The notes below the pieces were generated by a model. The model was not told where the DNA came from, searched no databases, and saw only the letters and a list, made by a program, of their open reading frames with translations. Below, in pieces: positions 7,838 to 14,493 of a stretch of DNA of 64,000 nucleotides (position 1 is its first letter; each line of letters starts with the position of its first letter). This stretch comes from a virus. The stretch lies in IMG/VR virus record IMGVR_UViG_3300017717_002521, positions 27,140-91,139 of that record; one strand, written 5' to 3'. The translations under genes were made by a program, and so were the position numbers.

Positions 7838-8530
7838 GTGGATAAAAAATCAATTCTTATTGTTGGCGTTCATAGATCCGGTACAACCTTTTTAGGTGGC
7901 AAACTTGGGAAACAAATAGGAAAGTTTATATCGGAACCTTGGAACTCTTGGGTTCATATTGATTCCTACAAAGCTAGTACCTATCCTATCGATAGTTATA
8001 TCAGTAAATCTGATACTGTTATTAAAACTTTTCCTGATCAATTACCTATTAATTATACAGGGAGTAAGTTAGATTGGTTATTAGAGGTAGTAGAGTATAT
8101 AGGGGTAAGTAGGACTATATTAATTAGTAGAAAAAACTTCAAGGAGCATCTAACAAGTTACACAAACCTAATGTACAGAGTATATAAGCATAGACAGTTT
8201 TATAAACATACTGGAATATTCGACTCCAGCCTAAAACTACCCGTTCATTCTGAATGGAGAGAAGAAGATATTCCAGAATGGTATTTAAATCTTAAGGACG
8301 AGGAGAAAAAAAATAAGAATGACCTTACTAAAAATAGAGATTTGCTATTTAATCTTTCTACTACAATTGATAAGAAAATAACTTGGTATGAGGATTTATT
8401 TGGTGGGGATCGAGAAAAATCTCTAGAGATTATCAAGTCGTGGAATTTTAATATTAACGAAAATAAACTTAATACTGACCTAAATCCTAAGTACAAAAAA
8501 AAGAAATCTAATCGAACTGAAATAATATGA
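7838..8530 (+). CDS. sulfotransferase-family protein
   Basis: A PAPS-dependent sulfotransferase fold protein of 230 residues. The 5'-phosphosulfate loop is GVHRSGTTFLG (residues 10-20) and a 3'-phosphate-binding region is seen in TILISRKNFKEHLTSY. The start is GTG; no in-frame ATG precedes the P-loop and the upstream stop codon is only two bases away. The tail is very lysine-rich (KYKKKKSNRTE). The likely role is sulfating a glycan together with the GT8-like neighbour (inference). Confidence 0.75.
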   Translation: MDKKSILIVGVHRSGTTFLGGKLGKQIGKFISEPWNSWVHIDSYKASTYPIDSYISKSDTVIKTFPDQLPINYTGSKLDWLLEVVEYIGVSRTILISRKNFKEHLTSYTNLMYRVYKHRQFYKHTGIFDSSLKLPVHSEWREEDIPEWYLNLKDEEKKNKNDLTKNRDLLFNLSTTIDKKITWYEDLFGGDREKSLEIIKSWNFNINENKLNTDLNPKYKKKKSNRTEII

Positions 8531-8558
8531 ATCAAAATATAAAAAAAATATTTTTAGT

Positions 8559-8589
8559 TTGTAGTTTTAAATTTTATTCTTATATTAAT
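8559..8589 (+). promoter_or_regulatory. promoter upstream of folE
   Basis: TTG at 8559-8561, a 19-base spacer, then TATATTA at 8581-8587, the recurrent promoter form of this genome. It lies 39 bases before folE and probably starts the folE-mazG-dpdA-formyltransferase-queF transcript. Confidence 0.7.
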
Positions 8590-8627
8590 AATAATGAGTC
8601 GTAGAACCTCAATAAAAACAAAAGTAA

Positions 8628-9341
8628 ATGCCTAAAAAATTTATAGAAGGAACTGAATTAGTTCGTGCCGGTTTTGCTAACGGTATATCAAGTCAACTAG
8701 CAAAGAAACAACAAACTGAAGGACCTGAAGCAAGGTTAGATTCAGAAGAAAAACAAGTTATAATAGAAAATGCTGCTAAAGCATATGGAGACTTCTTAAC
8801 TGCTCTAGGATGTAATTATAAAGAAGATCCTAACTCTTCAGATACTCCAATGAGAGTAGCAAAAGCATACGTTAACGATTTATGGGCTGGAAGATATAGT
8901 CCACTAGACCGTATTACAGCATTTCCATCAGACGGTTATGACGGTATAGTTCAAGAGAGTAACATACCTGTAACGTCTATGTGTTCTCACCACCATCAAG
9001 CTATTAGAGGTACAGTAAGTATTGCTTATATAGCATCTCAAGATGGTAAAGTAGTAGGTTTATCTAAACTAAATAGAATAGTAGAGCAGTTCGGTAGAAG
9101 AGGTGCTATACAAGAACAGCTGACTGTAGCTATACATAATGCTGTAGATAAGATATGTGAAGGTAACTTAGGAGTAGCAGTACAAGTGAATGCAACTCAT
9201 GCATGTGTATCATGTAGAGGAGTAAAGCATCATAGTGCTTCAATGCAAACAGCTAAACTTACAGGTGCTTTCTTAGATGAAGATTCTGCTAAAGCAGAGT
9301 TCTACAAGAATATAGAATTAGCAAGTATATGCAAACATTAA
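8628..9341 (+). CDS. folE: GTP cyclohydrolase I
   Basis: FolE converts GTP to dihydroneopterin triphosphate, the precursor used by QueD. It is 237 residues. The zinc and active-site motifs are TSMCSHHHQA, LSKLNRIVEQFGRR, QEQLT and HACVSCRGV. The N-terminal ~45 residues are a family-variable extension. It has its own promoter and heads the cluster that runs to queF. In phages FolE nearly always serves 7-deazaguanine synthesis rather than folate, which fits queD/queE upstream. Confidence 0.96.
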   Translation: MPKKFIEGTELVRAGFANGISSQLAKKQQTEGPEARLDSEEKQVIIENAAKAYGDFLTALGCNYKEDPNSSDTPMRVAKAYVNDLWAGRYSPLDRITAFPSDGYDGIVQESNIPVTSMCSHHHQAIRGTVSIAYIASQDGKVVGLSKLNRIVEQFGRRGAIQEQLTVAIHNAVDKICEGNLGVAVQVNATHACVSCRGVKHHSASMQTAKLTGAFLDEDSAKAEFYKNIELASICKH

Positions 9342-9345
9342 TATT

Positions 9346-9918
9346 ATGAAAGGTAAACAATTATCACTATTTCCAGAAGAAGCAGATAACGTATGGGTTA
9401 ACGATTACGTACCGTTTGTATCTGAAGTAGAAACATTTAACGAAACATTTAACAAACCGAACAACTATGAACCAACCATCCCATCTGAAAAAGAGTGGAA
9501 ATTCGTTTATAACTTTATCCTCGAAGAACTCGAAGAATATAGAGAAGCTTGCGAACGAGGCGACATTGTGGAAGTTCTGGACGCTTTGTGCGACATTGCT
9601 TATGTTTCCATTGGGAACGGGACTATGTTACATGGCCTTAAAAATAAGATATGGCCGGCATATCAAGAGGTACAAGCTTCAAATATGTCGAAAGCTTGTT
9701 CGACTGAAGAAGAGGCCATACAGAGTGTCAGCAAAAGAAGTAAGGAACAAGGTGAGGCCTGTCATTTTGAGAAGGTTGCGGAGGGACGGTACATTGTCTA
9801 TCGTACAAGAGACAGAAAAGTAATGAAGAGTAATAATTACTTTAGACCAGACTTACAGCAGTTCTTTAGCGGTGATGATATTGTAAGAACAAGACCCCAA
9901 CAACATTCAGGAATATGA
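9346..9918 (+). CDS. MazG-like nucleotide pyrophosphohydrolase
   Basis: A 190-residue all-alpha NTP pyrophosphatase-fold protein. EELEEYREA followed by EVLDALCDIAYV gives the metal-binding ExxE...ExxD pattern, and QASNMSKA is a conserved follow-on segment. About 45 N-terminal residues and 55 C-terminal residues extend the core. Phage members are thought to dephosphorylate non-canonical or signalling nucleotides; here it may clean the dNTP pool or remove ppGpp-like signals. Bases ~9480-9830 are distinctly richer in G+C and use CTC/GAC/GCG codons unlike the rest, suggesting recent acquisition of the core. Confidence 0.82.
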   Translation: MKGKQLSLFPEEADNVWVNDYVPFVSEVETFNETFNKPNNYEPTIPSEKEWKFVYNFILEELEEYREACERGDIVEVLDALCDIAYVSIGNGTMLHGLKNKIWPAYQEVQASNMSKACSTEEEAIQSVSKRSKEQGEACHFEKVAEGRYIVYRTRDRKVMKSNNYFRPDLQQFFSGDDIVRTRPQQHSGI

Positions 9919-10124
9919 TTAAAATAGAAGATTTTAAAAAAGAATTTAACGGAGAATTTTACGTACCCCTCTCTATCGCTAACCAAGCAGTTAAAGAAGC
10001 TTACCAAAGCAATAAAGAGTATAATCAAATGAACAATAAGTTAGAAGATCTTAATAAACAATTAAATGATGCTATGAAAGAAATAGGAGAAGGGTTTAAA
10101 GATATGAAAAATTTAAAGTTATAA
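9915..10124 (+). CDS. small coiled-coil protein, 69 aa
   Basis: Not recognised. Starts at an ATGA overlap with the MazG-like gene. The C-terminal two thirds form a probable coiled coil (NNKLEDLNKQLNDAMKEIG). It lies between two nucleotide-metabolism genes. Confidence 0.65.
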   Translation: MIKIEDFKKEFNGEFYVPLSIANQAVKEAYQSNKEYNQMNNKLEDLNKQLNDAMKEIGEGFKDMKNLKL

Positions 10125-10127
10125 TGT

Positions 10128-10922
10128 ATGATTAAAATAGCTCATGAAGCTCCTATAGATATTTTTGACGAAGTTCAAAGGTTAACTGATTACGATTACG
10201 CTTTAGTTCATTTATTAGAGCAAAATGGTAGATATAGAGATACGTTTGAAAGAGCAGTTAAAAGAGGTAGAGAAGTTATTTTAGATAACTCTATTTTTGA
10301 GTTAGAAGAAGCATTTGAAGCTGATAGATTTGCATTATGGGTTGAAAGATTAAAACCTACTTGGTATATAGTTCCAGATGCATTGGAGAATGCTGAAAAG
10401 ACTATGGAACAAGCACTTGATTGGGTTAAAAGTTATAAAAGTATACCTGGGAAAAAAATAGGTGTTGTTCAAGGTAAAAACTATCACGAGATTGTAGCTT
10501 GTTATAAGTTTATGGACACTAGAGATATTGATATGATAGCTATTTCATTCGATTATTCGTATTATAGTGATTCTATTCCTCATCCTAACAAGTATGTTAG
10601 CTGGATGCTAGGACGTGTTAAGCTACTAGGAGATTTAGAGAGAGACGGTATAATTAATAAAGATAAACCTCATCACTTACTAGGTTGTGGATTACCTCAA
10701 GAATTTAGTTTTTATAAAAATGCTAACTATAAATGGCTCTACTCTTTAGATACTTCTAACCCAGTAGTCCACGGTCTAAAAGGTATAGAGTATGACAGAG
10801 AAGGACTTTGGTCTAAAGAATCTCAAAAGTTACATGAATTAATTAATGTACCTATAGAAGAGATTGATATTGAGAAAGTAACTAGTAATATAGAGAAGTT
10901 TAGATGGCTAACAAATGGATAA
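10128..10922 (+). CDS. dpdA: DpdA-like DNA 7-deazaguanine transglycosylase (TGT superfamily)
   Basis: A 264-residue TIM-barrel protein related to tRNA-guanine transglycosylase. Matching landmarks in order are VILDNSIFEL (D53; compare LDSGGFQ in TGT), YIVPDALEN (D84), IGVVQGKNYHE (compare IVQGG), IAISF, HHLLGCGLPQEF (compare hyLMGVG) and YSLDTSNPVVHG (D208), where TGT has the nucleophilic Asp. The CxCxxC zinc site of tRNA-modifying TGTs is missing, as in phage DpdA proteins that exchange guanine in DNA. Sitting between folE and queF, it is the likely enzyme inserting the deazaguanine base into phage DNA. The DpdA subfamily cannot be assigned by eye. Confidence 0.8.
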   Translation: MIKIAHEAPIDIFDEVQRLTDYDYALVHLLEQNGRYRDTFERAVKRGREVILDNSIFELEEAFEADRFALWVERLKPTWYIVPDALENAEKTMEQALDWVKSYKSIPGKKIGVVQGKNYHEIVACYKFMDTRDIDMIAISFDYSYYSDSIPHPNKYVSWMLGRVKLLGDLERDGIINKDKPHHLLGCGLPQEFSFYKNANYKWLYSLDTSNPVVHGLKGIEYDREGLWSKESQKLHELINVPIEEIDIEKVTSNIEKFRWLTNG

Positions 10923-11431
10923 CATTCTTCAGTCAAACTGGAGCTGAGATAGCTGATTTATCTGAAAATATTGGAAGATGGCCTGATATTATTATTACTA
11001 ATAGTAGACCAGACCACTTAAGAACTATAGATCCTAGAATAGTAGAATACGGTTATACTGAAGTACCTAATAAACCTACAGTAAGTGATTTAGATGCTGT
11101 ATTACAAGATAATGCTGTTATAACATTACATGGTTGGTTGAGGATAATGCCTGAAGTAATATGTAATAAGTATTTGATTTATAATGGTCATCCTGGACTT
11201 ATTACTAAATATCCTGAACTTAAGGGTAAAGATCCTCAAGTAAAAGCTCATAAACTTGGACATGAAGTAGCAGGTGCAGTTATACATAAAGTAACAGCAG
11301 GAGTAGATGAAGGTAGGATTATTATGGAGGAATATTTCAATGCTACTCAGTTGGATCTTGATAGTTTATTTCGTATATTAAGAGATAGATCATTGTATAT
11401 GTGGTCTAATCTACTTAAACAGGTTTTATGA
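10904..11431 (+). CDS. formyltransferase (PurN-like), candidate dPreQ1 formyltransferase
   Basis: A 175-residue N10-formyl-tetrahydrofolate-dependent transferase fold. The catalytic trio of the family is present: N94 and H96 in YNGHPGL, and D135 in TAGVDEGRII. Upstream is LHGWLRIMP, equivalent to the LAGYMRIL strand of PurN. It overlaps dpdA by 19 bases and is followed by queF one gene later. PurN itself makes purines, but the position inside a preQ1 cluster fits DpdN, the name given to the predicted enzyme that formylates dPreQ1. Which role is right is inference. Confidence 0.75.
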   Translation: MANKWITFFSQTGAEIADLSENIGRWPDIIITNSRPDHLRTIDPRIVEYGYTEVPNKPTVSDLDAVLQDNAVITLHGWLRIMPEVICNKYLIYNGHPGLITKYPELKGKDPQVKAHKLGHEVAGAVIHKVTAGVDEGRIIMEEYFNATQLDLDSLFRILRDRSLYMWSNLLKQVL

Positions 11432-11942
11432 TAAAAAGAATAGCTTTAGTTGGAGCAAGTAGTACTGGTAAGACTACTGTTTTTGAATTACTTAAGAATA
11501 AATTACCTAAGTATGAGTTCGTAAACGAATCTACTCGTAATGTAGCTAAGTACGGATTTCCTATTAATGAGTTTGGTACTGATGCTACTCAACTTGCTAT
11601 TAGTAGCTTTCATTTAGAAGCTTTACTTAAACCTTATAATCTTATTCTAGATAGATGTTATATGGATCTTATAGTCTATACTAATCATATGGATGTTGAT
11701 GATTCTACTAAAGATTATATAGAAGAGACTTGGCATAGAGTAAAAGGAGAGTATACTCATTATATTTATTTTCCTATTGAATTTTAATCTGTAGATGATG
11801 GAGTAAGAAGTGTTAATGAGGATTGGAGAAAAGATATAGATAATGAATTTAAAAAGTATCTTGAGACTGTAAGAAAGCCTTACTTAACTATAACTGGTTC
11901 TCCTATGCAAAGGGTTAACCAAATATTAGAGTTTATAAAATG
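11428..11942 (+). pseudogene. P-loop kinase-like gene interrupted by an in-frame ochre codon
   Basis: The frame begins MIKRIALVGASSTGKTTVF (Walker A GASSTGKTT) with LILDRCYMDLIVYT, as in NadR/AAA_28-type kinases, and stops at TAA 11785-11787 after 119 residues. The same frame continues without another stop to TGA 11940-11942, giving SVDDGVRSVNEDWRKDID and a further helical end, a segment that normally follows the YFPIEF strand in this family. A single base change (TAA from GAA, CAA or AAA) explains it. The gene is either broken by a nonsense mutation, read through, or affected by a sequencing error. The downstream gene still starts at the old ATGA overlap, so the original end is 11942. Confidence 0.82.
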
Positions 11943-12293
11943 AGAGTATGTAATGTCTGTCATGAAGAAAAGAGAGATGTTAAATATAAACATGAAAGTA
12001 AAAAAACATGTATTAAATGCGAAACCAGATGGTGGAGAGTATTCCTCAGAGCTTTAGTTAAGGAACGTAGACTTACACCTATAGAGAGAATAGCTAATAG
12101 AGCAGGGTATATGGGATCAGCTTTTATTATGATGTCTCCTTACTTATTAAAATACGATAATATAGGAGCATACACATATGTTCTAGGAGCCTTACTTACC
12201 ATACCTCAAGTATGGATTGCAAAGCAATGGAATATAGTAGCATTGAATATTAACCTTTTAGTCGGGTATGGACTATACATAATTAATTCTTAA
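11940..12293 (+). CDS. zinc-ribbon membrane protein, 117 aa
   Basis: Not recognised by name. The N-terminus has two CxxC knuckles (CNVC at residues 4-7 and CIKC ~22 residues on), then a basic amphipathic stretch, then three hydrophobic helices (residues ~52-66, 72-88 and 97-115). The start is ATG overlapping the stop of the interrupted kinase frame. The end of the membrane part resembles the small membrane protein at 5943. Confidence 0.7.
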   Translation: MRVCNVCHEEKRDVKYKHESKKTCIKCETRWWRVFLRALVKERRLTPIERIANRAGYMGSAFIMMSPYLLKYDNIGAYTYVLGALLTIPQVWIAKQWNIVALNINLLVGYGLYIINS

Positions 12294-12295
12294 AT

Positions 12296-13201
12296 ATGAG
12301 TGAAGTTAAAAATTATGAAGCAGTAAAAGAAATTGCTTCTAAACATTTAGGTAAAGTAGGCGGTGATGGTTATAGTGATCAATACAACGCTGAATTATTA
12401 GTTAAAATACCTCGAGTATTAAATCGAGAGGGGTATGGATTAACCGGTAAAGAATTTAAAGGTGTTGATACCTGGAACGCCTATGAAGTATCAGCTATAA
12501 CTACTAAAGGTCAACCCGTTGCTGGGATGTTAAAAATAGTTTGTCCTTCTGATAGTGAATATCATGTAGAGTCAAAATCTATTAAACTATACCTTAATTC
12601 ATTTAATATGACTGAGATTGGAGATACAGCAGCTGATTGTATTACCGGCATAGAAGCTAGAGTAAAAAGAGATTTAGATGAGTTATTGGAAACTATTACT
12701 ACCATAAGCTTTTATGCTTCAGAATTTGAAACTGAACCTCTTTCTTTTGCTAATGATTATAAAGATCTAGGTGAGGAAGTTAACTTAGATTTGATAGACT
12801 TTACTGCATTTAAGTCAGATGCTACTCAATTAGAGGTAAAAGAAGAAGAAGGTGAAATAAAATTTAGATCTAATCTATTAAGGTCTAACTGTAGAGTAAC
12901 TAATCAGCCGGATTGGGGAGATGTATTTATTTATATGAAAGGAAGTAAATTACCTGTAGCTGATTCGTTAGCTAAATATATAGTAAGTCATAGGACAGTT
13001 AGTCATTTTCATGAGGAGATATGCGAAATGATATTTGCTCATCTAAGTGAAAGATTTGAACCTGAGCAATTAATGGTGTCGTGTTTGTATACTCGTAGAG
13101 GAGGAATAGATATTAATCCTATTAGAGCTACTCATAGTTATTTAATACCAGAGTTTTTTACTAACCCCGATTTTACTATTAGAAAAACTTTAAGACAGTA
13201 A
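12296..13201 (+). CDS. queF: NADPH-dependent preQ0 reductase
   Basis: QueF reduces the nitrile of preQ0 to the aminomethyl group of preQ1. It is 301 residues, the long E. coli-like two-module form. GVDTWNAYEVS and ESKSIKLYLNSFN (E92) form the QueF signature; SNCRVTNQPDWGD holds the catalytic C199 and D206, seven apart as in E. coli QueF. FHEEICEMIF and YTRRGGIDINPIR complete the match. Its presence means the pathway is built to make preQ1 rather than stop at preQ0 or CDG. It ends at a TAATG coupling to the next gene. Confidence 0.95.
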   Translation: MSEVKNYEAVKEIASKHLGKVGGDGYSDQYNAELLVKIPRVLNREGYGLTGKEFKGVDTWNAYEVSAITTKGQPVAGMLKIVCPSDSEYHVESKSIKLYLNSFNMTEIGDTAADCITGIEARVKRDLDELLETITTISFYASEFETEPLSFANDYKDLGEEVNLDLIDFTAFKSDATQLEVKEEEGEIKFRSNLLRSNCRVTNQPDWGDVFIYMKGSKLPVADSLAKYIVSHRTVSHFHEEICEMIFAHLSERFEPEQLMVSCLYTRRGGIDINPIRATHSYLIPEFFTNPDFTIRKTLRQ

Positions 13202-13473
13202 TGAATAAGTTTACATCAACCTACATAGTTTCATTATTAGCTATAATTTTAATATGGAATATAAGCCCAGATATCGATAACGAACCTATGTTGATGGAAC
13301 AAATCTCAGAAAACGAAAGAGTTGCAGAATCTATAGTACAGTACATTCAAGCTCCAAAAGGATTTTTTGGATACATTAATGAGATACTTACAACTGTAAT
13401 AGGTGTAGTGAACATAATAACATTTGGTTATCAAATGAAAGATAGAAAAAGAAAAACATTAAGACAGTAATGA
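13183..13473 (+). repeat. two copies of a short direct repeat at gene junctions
   Basis: The sequence AGAAAAACTTTAAGACAGTA at about 13182-13201 recurs as AGAAAAACATTAAGACAGTA at about 13452-13471 with one mismatch. Each copy encodes the KTLRQ end of a gene plus the TAATG that starts the next one. The layout suggests that the membrane gene at 13201 was inserted by recombination between such junctions, or that the junction was copied. Confidence 0.7.
13201..13470 (+). CDS. small membrane protein, 89 aa
   Basis: Not recognised. An N-terminal hydrophobic helix (residues ~9-21) and a second around residues 62-78 flank an acidic loop. It ends RKRKTLRQ, the same last five residues as queF; the DNA around both stop/start junctions is a near-perfect short repeat. 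Confidence 0.65.
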   Translation: MNKFTSTYIVSLLAIILIWNISPDIDNEPMLMEQISENERVAESIVQYIQAPKGFFGYINEILTTVIGVVNIITFGYQMKDRKRKTLRQ

Positions 13474-13619
13474 TAGAAAAAGTAGAAGCATACATAATAC
13501 AGCATTATAAAAGAATGTATGGTGATAAACCTCTAATTATTGAAGAATTCGATTCTCATTTTACAGTTAAGTCAAATAAGGATGAATCTCCTCTTATATT
13601 AGGCAAAAGTATAGTATAA
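13470..13619 (+). CDS. small hypothetical protein, 49 aa
   Basis: Not recognised. It begins at the TAATG after the second repeat copy and ends in a TAATG shared with the next gene, so translation is likely coupled. No motif is seen. Confidence 0.6.
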   Translation: MIEKVEAYIIQHYKRMYGDKPLIIEEFDSHFTVKSNKDESPLILGKSIV

Positions 13620-13879
13620 TGGCTGAAAAAGAAATATTAGAACAAAACGAACTTATAGCAGAAAGAGTTCCTCCAGGAGACAATTGGAAGTTAGTTATAG
13701 ACCAAACTAATACTATCGAAGGGTTAGTAATGGCATTAACGATGTATATGCGTAAAACTAAATTTAAAGGTCACTATAGATTAGAACCTTTAAATGGTAA
13801 GTTATATGCTATTATAACTGAAGAAATTGAAATCGAAGAACCTGAACCAATGAAATTCGATTTATATGGAGAGTACTAA
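13619..13879 (+). CDS. small acidic protein, 86 aa
   Basis: Not recognised. A mixed alpha/beta pattern with an acidic end (EEIEIEEPEP). It is coupled at both ends by TAATG overlaps and precedes the J-domain gene. Confidence 0.65.
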   Translation: MAEKEILEQNELIAERVPPGDNWKLVIDQTNTIEGLVMALTMYMRKTKFKGHYRLEPLNGKLYAIITEEIEIEEPEPMKFDLYGEY

Positions 13880-14451
13880 TGCAAATATCGCTCAAAAAAT
13901 ATGCGCATAAATACGAATATCTTAAATTAGAGTTGGAAGAAACTCAACAAAAGGTTACTGATTATACTAAGTTATGGAATACTGAAATAGGTAAGTTTTA
14001 TTTAGATCAAAAAATCACAGCCTGGGAAAATACAGATACTGGAGAAATAAGATTTAATAACCCTAAAAATAAGAGCAAAAAAATTAAACCTGAAAAGTTA
14101 AAAAAACTCTATAGAACTCTTTCATCTATTACTCACCCAGATAAAGGAGGTTCAGAAGAAGAATTTTATTTAGTAAAAACTGATTACGAATCAGGAGATT
14201 TTATAGGATTACTTAAACATGCTGATAGTAAGAATATTAATGTAGATTTAGACGAACAAGATATTTTTCTTTTTGAGGAAACCTGTAATGATATTGAAAG
14301 TGAAATTGAAGAAAATAAAAAATCTACTGTATGGAAATATTTTAACGGAGATCTACTTCAAAAAAAAGCTATTTTAAAAGGAATAGAAAAAGAATTTAAA
14401 TTTACTTTTGAACAAAAAGATTATGATAAAATACTTAATTTAGTAGGTTAA
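13879..14451 (+). CDS. J-domain (DnaJ-like) protein
   Basis: A 190-residue protein with a J-domain helix pair at ~residues 70-105: LKKLYRTLSSITHPDKGG carries the HPD signature (86-88) that activates Hsp70 ATPase. The rest has no Gly/Phe or zinc-finger region. The N-terminal 60 residues are helical and the C-terminal 80 residues are acidic. No phage DnaK is visible, so it would recruit the host DnaK, perhaps for replication-complex assembly given the adjacent DNA polymerase. Confidence 0.8.
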   Translation: MQISLKKYAHKYEYLKLELEETQQKVTDYTKLWNTEIGKFYLDQKITAWENTDTGEIRFNNPKNKSKKIKPEKLKKLYRTLSSITHPDKGGSEEEFYLVKTDYESGDFIGLLKHADSKNINVDLDEQDIFLFEETCNDIESEIEENKKSTVWKYFNGDLLQKKAILKGIEKEFKFTFEQKDYDKILNLVG

Positions 14452-14462
14452 CAGAGAAAATA

Positions 14463-14475
14463 TTCTTATATTTAT
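14463..14475 (+). promoter_or_regulatory. probable promoter of the DNA polymerase gene
   Basis: TTCTTATATTTAT carries the -7 type TATATTT box, 20 bases before the AAAGGTTAT leader that precedes ATG 14494. A clear TTG at the usual upstream distance is missing, so the site is weaker than others. Confidence 0.5.
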
Positions 14476-14493
14476 TTTTATAAAAGGTTATAT

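Noticed and set aside
9467-9823. 118-codon + strand frame inside the MazG-like gene
   Set aside because: Out of frame with a clearly recognisable MazG-type domain; its openness follows from the higher G+C content there.
11785-11787. Reassigned TAA stop codon across the phage
   Set aside because: TAA ends most genes in the window at positions matching family lengths, so a general recoding is not supported.
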